From positions 1 through 28,055 of the IMG/VR virus record IMGVR_UViG_3300017751_000155: 28,055 nucleotides of DNA; one strand, given 5' to 3'. Source of the stretch: a virus. Position numbers and translations under genes: made by a program. Shown here in pieces: positions 6,014-10,962 of this stretch (its first letter is position 1; every line of letters starts with the position of its first letter). The notes under the pieces were generated by a model, which made no database searches, was not told the DNA's origin, and was given only the letters and a program-made list of their open reading frames with translations.

Positions 6014-6037
6014 CCGTCATCGCCAGTGTGGTATAAT
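6010..6037 (+). promoter_or_regulatory. Sigma70 early promoter (cassette type)
   Basis: TTGACC 6010-6015, 16-nt spacer and TATAAT 6032-6037, then AGTTACCTAATTGATTGAGA before the ATG at 6067. Confidence 0.85.
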
Positions 6038-6066
6038 AGTTACCTAATTGATTGAGAGAGTGCGTT

Positions 6067-6483
6067 ATGAATCCAGTAATTGTCCAAGGTCGCATCAAGA
6101 ACAAGAAGAAAGTGGAATCTTACATCCATGCTCTCGCAAAGGAGTTGGGTATCCACCGACTCTACAGTAAAGTTCTTATGGTCAAATTCTCTACCAAACT
6201 TGATGGAGAAGCGCAAGGTCTGTGTTGGGGTGACCACAAGACTCATGCTGAGATATTTGTTGCAAAAACTAGTTGTGGTGACGAAATGTCTATGGAGTCT
6301 ATGATGCAGACCCTAGCGCATGAAATGGTTCACGCTAAACAGTATCTCCGTCGTGAACTGTGTGGTTATAGTATGGCGTGGAAAGGTCGCAAACCTCGTA
6401 ACTACAAATATGAGAATGCTCCTTGGGAGAAAGAAGCATACCGTCTCGAAGAAGAATTGTTCAATAAATGTTGGGAGAAATAG
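6067..6483 (+). CDS. Zinc metallopeptidase-like protein (HExxH), copy 1
   Basis: 138 residues. LAHEMVHAKQYL places the zinc/catalytic HExxH at residues 85-89, and PWEKEAY around residue 119-125 offers a downstream Glu as possible third ligand. The size and helix-HExxH-helix arrangement resemble SprT-like or gluzincin-like small peptidases. The N-terminus is basic. An in-frame TTG at 6052 exists, but the ATG at 6067 has the cassette GAGAGAG site. No signal peptide, so it is probably cytoplasmic in the host. Substrate unknown. A related protein lies at 8293. Confidence 0.75.
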   Translation: MNPVIVQGRIKNKKKVESYIHALAKELGIHRLYSKVLMVKFSTKLDGEAQGLCWGDHKTHAEIFVAKTSCGDEMSMESMMQTLAHEMVHAKQYLRRELCGYSMAWKGRKPRNYKYENAPWEKEAYRLEEELFNKCWEK

Positions 6484-6484
6484 T

Positions 6485-6694
6485 ATGAAAGGTTTAGGTG
6501 AATTACTACTAGTGGTTGCGGCAGTTTTGGTTTTTGTAGTCTATGCAGATGCGATGAGTAATGTTCTGGATATGCCAGATGTGCATGTTAGTAACTCCAG
6601 TCAGCAGTGTGTCAACGTTATCAACTACGCACCAGAGGATGATTACTCGTGTGAGAATCTTCCGGAAATCTACAACCAAGTATGGGTGAAATAA
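6485..6694 (+). CDS. Short membrane-anchored or secreted conserved phage protein
   Basis: 69 residues. The N-terminus MKGLGELLLVVAAVLVFVVY is a single hydrophobic helix, either a membrane anchor or an uncleaved signal. It is followed by a short ectodomain with two cysteines (QQCVNVINYAP and YSCENLPEIYNQVWV), which could form a disulfide in the periplasm. I recall the C-terminal pattern Cys-Val ... Cys-Glu-x-Leu-Pro ... Tyr ... Val-Trp-Val from other marine phage proteins. It starts just after the metallopeptidase stop, and its own stop overlaps the next start by one base. Confidence 0.7.
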   Translation: MKGLGELLLVVAAVLVFVVYADAMSNVLDMPDVHVSNSSQQCVNVINYAPEDDYSCENLPEIYNQVWVK

Positions 6695-6876
6695 TGGAAC
6701 TAGTATACGATGTACTCGGTCTTGGATTATTTTCATTTCTTAGTTTGTTGTTATATGTCAACCTACACATGGAAGAAGAGAAGGCACTGGGAGAACACAT
6801 CCCGTTGATGTGGGAAGAGGGTGGTTGGTTGAGAACTTTTTGGAATACCCTTATAGCAAATCGGTCTAAAAAATAA
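6694..6876 (+). CDS. 60-residue single-helix membrane protein
   Basis: Starts MELVYDVLGLGLFSFLSLLL, with one hydrophobic helix over residues about 5-23, then a charged, tryptophan-containing tail (GGWLRTFWNTLIANRSKK). An in-frame ATG 12 nt earlier lies inside the upstream gene; the TAATG overlap favours 6694. Function unknown. Together with its upstream neighbour it forms a membrane-protein pair behind the metallopeptidase gene. Confidence 0.6.
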   Translation: MELVYDVLGLGLFSFLSLLLYVNLHMEEEKALGEHIPLMWEEGGWLRTFWNTLIANRSKK

Positions 6877-6887
6877 TAAAAAAAGGG

Positions 6888-6915
6888 TTGACAATTCCGT
6901 CAGATTTGGTATAAT
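6888..6915 (+). promoter_or_regulatory. Sigma70 early promoter (cassette type)
   Basis: TTGACA 6888-6893, 16-nt spacer and TATAAT 6910-6915. The leader GGTTACATAAATTGATGAGA continues with GAGAGAG before the ATG at 6952. Confidence 0.9.
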
Positions 6916-6951
6916 GGTTACATAAATTGATGAGAGAGAGAGAAAATTGTT

Positions 6952-7335
6952 ATGGCATATGTAAGTCAAGAAGATAAGAAAAAGTTAACCCCTGCGATCA
7001 AAGCAGTCCTCAAGAAGTACAACATGAAAGGTACTCTTGCCATTCGTCATCACAGCAGTTTAGTGTGTAACATCAAGAGTGGTGCTCTCGATATCATCGG
7101 AGCGTTACCTGTCGGTGAGTACGGTCCTCGCGACTACATTCAGGTCAATCCGTACTGGATTGCTGAAAACTACGACGACGAAAAGGTTGTTGCGTTCTTG
7201 ACTGAATTGAAGGCTGCGATGGAAGGACCCGACTTCTTCTGTGAAGATGACAGCATGACTGACTACTTCCACCGAAGTCACTACATCGACATCAACGTCG
7301 GACAGTTCAACAAACCTTACCAGTTGGTGGCGTGA
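6952..7335 (+). CDS. Conserved phage/bacterial protein of unknown function
   Basis: 127 residues, MAYVSQEDKKKLTPAIKAVL then KKYNMKGTLAIRHHSSLVCN and a middle IQVNPYWIAENY. I recall similar N-termini (YVSQ..KK.L.PAIK.VLKKY.MKG..A.RHHS) in proteins from phages and bacteria, without known function. It is soluble, with an HH pair near residues 33-34 and several His in the C-terminal third. The start follows a long GAGAGAGAGA stretch in the cassette leader. It is followed directly by a 54-codon gene. Confidence 0.8.
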   Translation: MAYVSQEDKKKLTPAIKAVLKKYNMKGTLAIRHHSSLVCNIKSGALDIIGALPVGEYGPRDYIQVNPYWIAENYDDEKVVAFLTELKAAMEGPDFFCEDDSMTDYFHRSHYIDINVGQFNKPYQLVA

Positions 7336-7336
7336 T

Positions 7337-7501
7337 ATGAATTTTCGAATGTGGTGTAACGAGATGTGGTTTACCCATTGTGATGAGGTCGAGACCTACA
7401 CAGGTAAACGTCCGGACTACAAAGCAAAGGATTACTTTGCGAAGTATAAGTGGTTTCTGAAACGTGAATATTTACACGAAAAAGTTTCAAAAAAGAGTTG
7501 A
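7337..7501 (+). CDS. 54-residue conserved aromatic/basic phage protein
   Basis: Sequence begins MNFRMWCNEMWFTHCDEVET and continues YTGKRPDYKAKDYFAKYKWF. The aromatic-rich pattern (W..NEMW..H.DE...YTGK.PDY..K.YF.KYKW.LKREY) is one I recall from small proteins of T4-like marine phages, which supports a real gene. It starts 1 nt after the previous stop, and its TGA stop overlaps the TTGACA of the next promoter. It is basic at the C-terminus. Function unknown. Confidence 0.65.
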   Translation: MNFRMWCNEMWFTHCDEVETYTGKRPDYKAKDYFAKYKWFLKREYLHEKVSKKS

Positions 7502-7525
7502 CATTGTTTGCCATTATGGTATAAT
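7498..7525 (+). promoter_or_regulatory. Sigma70 early promoter (cassette type)
   Basis: TTGACA 7498-7503, 16-nt spacer and TATAAT 7520-7525. The leader GGTTACCTAAATTGATGAGA is almost identical to that at 6911-6940. Confidence 0.9.
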
Positions 7526-7555
7526 GGTTACCTAAATTGATGAGAGAGATATATT

Positions 7556-7780
7556 ATGTTCTATGCAAAACCTAAGTTGAATAACCATCACGACGCGCAG
7601 ACCTTCGAGAACGTTGCATCTGCCGTTGCTTTCCTAAACGAGTACAATGAGATGGGTTCTGATAAAGACCCTGAGAATAAAGTTGCTAAGTTGCAAGCCG
7701 AAGATTGGTGGTTACTTGGTAAGTTGGTTGGTCCAGAAGGAACCGAATTCAAGAACAACAAGGTAGTGGAGGCAAAGTAA
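7556..7780 (+). CDS. Small phage protein, unknown function
   Basis: 74 residues starting MFYAKPKLNNHHDAQTFENV, mostly helical, with a Trp-Trp pair (AEDWWLLGKLVG) near the C-terminus. The start is fixed by the cassette leader with GAGAGA. Its stop shares one base with the next start (TAATG). No motif or family recognised. Confidence 0.7.
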   Translation: MFYAKPKLNNHHDAQTFENVASAVAFLNEYNEMGSDKDPENKVAKLQAEDWWLLGKLVGPEGTEFKNNKVVEAK

Positions 7781-7965
7781 TGACTGCATGGTATGCACGT
7801 GGTGAACTTGGTGAGGCGATCCGTGATTTGATGGATGCCTTTCTTGATGACTTCATAGACACTAACACCATAATCAAGACTCTGTCCGAGATGGGTTTGA
7901 GTCACGAAGAGATGATGGAAGTGTGTAACGAAGAACTTGAATTTCAACAAGCAACTTTTCACTAA
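7780..7965 (+). CDS. 61-residue acidic helical protein, unknown function
   Basis: MTAWYARGELGEAIRDLMDA onward, strongly acidic and predicted helical, with a second helix (SHEEMMEVCNEELEFQQ). TAATG coupling to the preceding gene gives the start. The composition suggests a small helical bundle or adaptor, but no family is recognised. The AAGGAG for the following gene begins just before its stop. Confidence 0.65.
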   Translation: MTAWYARGELGEAIRDLMDAFLDDFIDTNTIIKTLSEMGLSHEEMMEVCNEELEFQQATFH

Positions 7966-7975
7966 GGAGTTAGTT

Positions 7976-8293
7976 ATGGGTCTTATTGCAAACATTTATC
8001 GTACCGACCAATCCGACTGTTCGGGTGGTGGTATGAGTTCACGGTTCACTTCGGTGACCATCGTAAACGTCGAAGGTCCTTTCGAACCAACTGTAGGTCG
8101 CCCTGCGGTTGAGTTGGTCAAGGGTTATGTTGACGGAACTTGTTTTGTTCGTCCCACGTACCTAGGTGCAGAACGTCCTATGATGGGTGGTACATTCGTC
8201 TCCACGTCTGATAGTCGATTCCACCGAAAGGTCCGTGAGATCACCGGAGGGGATTTCTCTGGTGCGGTTCCTTTCCACGATCGGGTAGAATAA
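7976..8293 (+). CDS. Conserved phage protein of unknown function
   Basis: 105 residues, MGLIANIYRTDQSDCSGGGM then SSRFTSVTIVNVEGPFEPTV. I recall proteins in marine T4-like phages that share this N-terminal block (MGLIA.IYR....DC..GG.S..F.SVT..NVEGPFEP). The rest is beta-rich with glycines (PMMGGTFVSTSDSRF). A strong AAGGAG lies 6 nt upstream of the ATG at 7976; an in-frame ATG at 7937 sits inside the previous gene with no site. Function unknown. Confidence 0.75.
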   Translation: MGLIANIYRTDQSDCSGGGMSSRFTSVTIVNVEGPFEPTVGRPAVELVKGYVDGTCFVRPTYLGAERPMMGGTFVSTSDSRFHRKVREITGGDFSGAVPFHDRVE

Positions 8294-8784
8294 TGAAGTA
8301 CGCTGAGAATGTTGATGTTGCGGAATCCCCTAGTTACGAGATGTCCACCTATGTTCATAAGGTTGCACAGTTTCTAGGAATCTCTACCATGCCTGGCCAC
8401 GTCGAGCTAGAATTCGTCAATGACCTAGGTACGTTCGCTGGACTAGTTGACGGCGATGAGGATCAAGTTGATATCTCTATCGCTGAGTACTTCGAAGGTA
8501 AACGGGTCGATGAGAAACAAATGAAAATCAACATTGCCCATGAGATGATTCATGCAGTGCAGATACTAAGCGGTCGATTGATTCATACTGGACTAACTCT
8601 GAATGAAGGTGTGATGTCCTATAAGTGGATATTCGATGGTCAAGAGTATGAGAATATGAAGTACTGTGATCAGCCATGGGAAAACGAGGCATATGACAAT
8701 GAAGAAGAAATCTACCAAGCGATCGAATCCGGTCGCGAAGTATGCGCGGAAATTCAATCGCGCTTCTACCCACGTCGACCGTAA
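8293..8784 (+). CDS. Zinc metallopeptidase-like protein (HExxH), copy 2
   Basis: 163 residues. INIAHEMIHAVQIL places HExxH at residues 83-87, and CDQPWENEAYDNEEE (around 125-139) supplies a downstream Glu. The layout (HEM[VI]HA.Q.L..., then YEN....PWE.EAY..EEE) closely matches the protein at 6067, so the two are probably paralogues. The N-terminal 70 residues differ and are acidic rather than basic. No signal peptide. The start overlaps the previous stop by one base. The last 86 nt also encode the start of another protein in a different frame. Confidence 0.75.
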   Translation: MKYAENVDVAESPSYEMSTYVHKVAQFLGISTMPGHVELEFVNDLGTFAGLVDGDEDQVDISIAEYFEGKRVDEKQMKINIAHEMIHAVQILSGRLIHTGLTLNEGVMSYKWIFDGQEYENMKYCDQPWENEAYDNEEEIYQAIESGREVCAEIQSRFYPRRP

Positions 8785-8848
8785 GAAGGAGTCGAAGAAA
8801 CGAGGTCAATTGACCAAAGAAGAATTGTATCCAAATAATGGATTCTAA
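8699..8848 (+). CDS. 49-residue basic microprotein in an overlapping frame
   Basis: Begins MKKKSTKRSNPVAKYARKFN and continues RASTHVDRKKESKKRGQLTK. The pattern NP.AK...KFN...TH.DRKK..KK is one I recall from small basic proteins of T4-like cyanophages, so this is likely a true gene even though its first 86 nt lie inside the metallopeptidase gene in another frame. GAGG at 8686-8689 serves the ATG at 8699 (spacing 9); an ATG at 8693 is also possible. Strong positive charge suggests nucleic-acid binding, function unknown. Confidence 0.65.
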   Translation: MKKKSTKRSNPVAKYARKFNRASTHVDRKKESKKRGQLTKEELYPNNGF

Positions 8849-8852
8849 CCAC

Positions 8853-8881
8853 TTGACAAACCACTACATATGAGGTATAAT
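8853..8881 (+). promoter_or_regulatory. Sigma70 promoter in front of the gp33-gp32 region
   Basis: TTGACA 8853-8858, 17-nt spacer and TATAAT 8876-8881. It lacks the repeated GAGAGAG leader. Predicted transcription start near 8888 rules out start codons at 8870 and 8882 for the next gene. Confidence 0.85.
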
Positions 8882-8899
8882 ATGTCCGTATCAAAAGAA

Positions 8900-9106
8900 A
8901 TGCGTTATGCAATGATTCGTGCAGCTGCACTGAAGATTCAGAAACGTAGTAAAATTAGTAAGTCAAATGACCGTCTTACTAAAGAAGTAGTAGGTCTTGA
9001 TCGTCAAGACTATAAGTCAGATGTACGATGGGGAGATGAGGAACGATTCGTCAATACTCACTTCTCCGATGTATATGAAGCAAACCAAAAAGAGGAATGG
9101 AACTAA
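8900..9106 (+). CDS. Small phage protein, unknown function
   Basis: 68 residues from MRYAMIRAAALKIQKRSKIS. In-frame ATGs at 8870 and 8882 overlap the promoter's spacer and -10 and cannot be in its transcript, so the ATG at 8900 (or 8912) is the likely start, with only an AAAAGA stretch as a weak site and a leader of about 12 nt. The N-terminus is basic and helical; the C-terminus (DEERFVNTHFSDVYEANQKE-like) is acidic. The stop overlaps the next start (TAATG). Function unknown. Confidence 0.65.
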   Translation: MRYAMIRAAALKIQKRSKISKSNDRLTKEVVGLDRQDYKSDVRWGDEERFVNTHFSDVYEANQKEEWN

Positions 9107-9399
9107 TGGCCGATATGCCTACAAACCTTATTGACTTAGGTCAATACCCCCGTAACGATGTTGATCTCATTGCCCGTGAGTATCTACGTTGTGCATACCT
9201 AGACACTCTTGACACATACGTCAAAGAGTTCGTGAGTCTTGATGAGGAAGATGATTCTCGCAAGAATGTTCTCGCTACACTTGAAGCATTCGAACACACC
9301 ATTGCAATATTAGATGGTAACGAAGAGTTTCTTGAAGCAGTACACGCCGACTCCGGTGAAGAGGAGTCTGATGAGGACGAAGAGTTTGAACGATTCTAA
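9106..9399 (+). CDS. Acidic phage protein with Glu/Asp tail, unknown function
   Basis: 97 residues, MADMPTNLIDLGQYPRNDVD at the N-terminus, a helical middle and a highly acidic C-terminus (HADSGEEESDEDEEFERF). The ATG at 9097 is only 1 nt from the AGAGG site; 9106 is better spaced and gives a TAATG overlap. Acidic tails near replication genes can mimic DNA or bind basic partners; that role is inference. It is followed by a strong AAGGAGG for the next gene. Confidence 0.7.
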   Translation: MADMPTNLIDLGQYPRNDVDLIAREYLRCAYLDTLDTYVKEFVSLDEEDDSRKNVLATLEAFEHTIAILDGNEEFLEAVHADSGEEESDEDEEFERF

Positions 9400-9409
9400 G
9401 GAGGAATCT

Positions 9410-9670
9410 ATGTTTAGTTATGAAAATATAGTTGATCAACTTCGATCAAACGTACTTCAGGTCACATTTAGTAAGGTCAACGGTGAGGAACGCATTATGC
9501 CATGTACTCTCCAGACAGACTATATGCCTGAACTGTCGGAGTCTAAGGTCAGTCAAGTGGATGACTTTTCTGTAAATAAGTCTGTGATTCGAGCATTCGC
9601 AATCGACAAGCAATCATGGCGGTCTTTCCGCGTTGATAATGTCCGTGCGATTGAGGTAATCAATGGATGA
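9410..9670 (+). CDS. Small beta-rich conserved phage protein (WRSFRVD type)
   Basis: 86 residues. The segments MPCTLQTDYMPEL, VIRAFAIDKQSWRSFRVDNV and the short beta strands are typical of a small SH3/WYL-like family that I recall next to gp33 or gp32 in T4-like marine phages. WYL-like domains often bind nucleic acid or ligands, but the role of this one is not known. The start at 9410 follows AAGGAGG by 6 nt; an upstream in-frame ATG at 9314 lies inside the neighbour. Its 3' end overlaps the gp33 gene by 8 bp. Confidence 0.75.
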   Translation: MFSYENIVDQLRSNVLQVTFSKVNGEERIMPCTLQTDYMPELSESKVSQVDDFSVNKSVIRAFAIDKQSWRSFRVDNVRAIEVING

Positions 9671-9899
9671 GACTACTGAAGAGAAATTCCTAACCAAGAA
9701 ATCATTCTCTGCGATGATCGAGAGTTTCGTATTTCAAAACAAGATGACGTACATGGATTCTATTGTACATCTCTGTGAGAAGAACGGATTAGAACTGGAA
9801 GACATCAAGAAGTATCTGTCTCCCACTATCGTAGAACATCTAGAGAGTGAAGCACGTCAGTTGAATTTTCTGCCAAAGCAGAATACACTAGACGTATAA
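9663..9899 (+). CDS. 33: gp33-like late-transcription co-activator
   Basis: 78 residues. FLTKKSFSAMIESFVFQNKM, TYMDSIVHLCEKNGLE and the C-terminal LNFLPKQNTLDV match the gp33 family of T4-like phages (T4 gp33 is 112 residues). T4 gp33 binds the beta-flap of host RNA polymerase and, with gp55 and the gp45 clamp, activates late promoters. The C-terminal hydrophobic/acidic end fits the sliding-clamp-binding motif of that family. It lies directly upstream of gp32; in T4 the two genes are also close. Its stop overlaps the late promoter box at 9895. Confidence 0.85.
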   Translation: MDETTEEKFLTKKSFSAMIESFVFQNKMTYMDSIVHLCEKNGLELEDIKKYLSPTIVEHLESEARQLNFLPKQNTLDV

Positions 9900-9902
9900 A
9901 TA
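9895..9902 (+). promoter_or_regulatory. T4-type late promoter upstream of gp32
   Basis: TATAAATA on the plus strand, overlapping the stop codon of the gp33 gene. The transcript would start near 9908 and include the gp32 leader. Confidence 0.75.
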
Positions 9903-9906
9903 GTAA

Positions 9907-9960
9907 TGCCCTTATGGGTAATCTCATACATTGTTTATATTTAAGTTTATATAAGGTAAA
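9907..9960 (+). promoter_or_regulatory. Possible gp32 autoregulatory leader
   Basis: A short hairpin (TGCCC, loop TTAT, GGGTA, 9907-9920) is followed by a U/A-rich tract and a second weak hairpin (TTATAT 9935-9940 with ATATAA 9949-9954) that touches the AAGG ribosome-binding site. T4 gp32 represses its own mRNA by binding a structured, A/U-rich leader; these elements would suit the same control. The pairing is weak, so this is inference. Confidence 0.4.
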
Positions 9961-9965
9961 ATATT

Positions 9966-10916
9966 ATGTCTTTTGCAAATCTAAAGTCCAAGTCTATGGA
10001 CATCTCAAAACTTGTCGCTGAAGCAAACGCTGCATCCGGTCAAGTATCTAACACCAACAAATACCAAGACGATCGCAAGTGGAAACCAACTGTTGATGAA
10101 CAGGGTAATGGTTATGCCGTGATTCGTTTCCTTCCCGCTACCGAAGGTCAAGACCTACCGTGGGTCCGTTATTGGGACCACGCATTCAAGGGTCCAACCG
10201 GACAATGGTACATCGAACGTTCATTGACTACCCTAGGTCAGAACGACCCACTAGGTGAGTTGAACTCACGTCTGTGGAACTCAGGTATCGAAGAGGATAA
10301 GGAAACTGCACGTAAGCAGAAGCGTCGTCTACACTACGTTACTAACATCCAAGTTATTAACGACCCTTCGAACCCCGCCAACAATGGCAAGATGTTCATC
10401 TATGAGTTCGGTAAGAAAATCTTTGACAAGATTATGGACCAGATGCAACCAGAGTTTCCTGGCGAGACTCCAGTCAATCCGTTTGACTTCTGGGGAGGTG
10501 CGGACTTCGAACTGAAGATTCGTAACGTTGCGGGATACCGTAACTACGATAAGTCGGACTTCAAGTCACCTTCTCCGTTCTTGAATGCTGATGAGACTCA
10601 ACTCGAAGCAGTTTACAACGGTCTATATGACCTGAACGAGTTCGTAGTTCCTAACTATCCTAACGCACACGATGCTAAATGGTTCAAGACCTATGATGAG
10701 TTGAAGAACAAGTTGGAGACTGTATTGGGTCTTGCGACTGGTGCTGGTGCAACCATCAAGAACGAGGCACTTGCGCAGACTGCTGAAGCGGCACCTATGC
10801 GTGAAGCGTCGGAACCGACTGTAGTATCTGCTCCTGCTGTTGAAGCTGCACCTGTGGTCGCAGCGGAAGCGGACGATACTCTCTCGTACTTCGCGCAGAT
10901 GGCTGCCGAAGACTAA
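9966..10916 (+). CDS. 32: Single-stranded DNA-binding protein gp32
   Basis: 316 residues (T4: 301). The N-terminus SFANLKSKSMDISKL resembles the basic cooperativity (LAST-type) region; the core carries the family's aromatic and basic segments (VIRFLPATEG, HAFKGPTGQWYIERSLTTLG, KQKRRLHYVTNIQVI, WGGADFELKIRNVAGYRNYD). After an Ala/Pro/Val linker it ends in the acidic DDTLSYFAQMAAED, the usual docking tail for partner proteins. It coats ssDNA in replication, recombination and repair. There is no cysteine anywhere, so the Zn site of T4 gp32 is absent, as I recall for marine relatives. It is followed by a strong terminator. Confidence 0.95.
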   Translation: MSFANLKSKSMDISKLVAEANAASGQVSNTNKYQDDRKWKPTVDEQGNGYAVIRFLPATEGQDLPWVRYWDHAFKGPTGQWYIERSLTTLGQNDPLGELNSRLWNSGIEEDKETARKQKRRLHYVTNIQVINDPSNPANNGKMFIYEFGKKIFDKIMDQMQPEFPGETPVNPFDFWGGADFELKIRNVAGYRNYDKSDFKSPSPFLNADETQLEAVYNGLYDLNEFVVPNYPNAHDAKWFKTYDELKNKLETVLGLATGAGATIKNEALAQTAEAAPMREASEPTVVSAPAVEAAPVVAAEADDTLSYFAQMAAED

Positions 10917-10938
10917 ATTCCATTTCCTTTGGTTTTTG

Positions 10939-10962
10939 GGGGACCTTCGGGTCCCCTTTTTT
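10939..10962 (+). terminator. Strong intrinsic terminator after gp32
   Basis: GGGGACC (10939-10945), loop TTCG, GGTCCCC (10950-10956), then six T (10957-10962). A UUCG-type tetraloop on a 7-bp GC-rich stem. The last T residues overlap the stop codon of the converging minus-strand gene. Confidence 0.95.
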
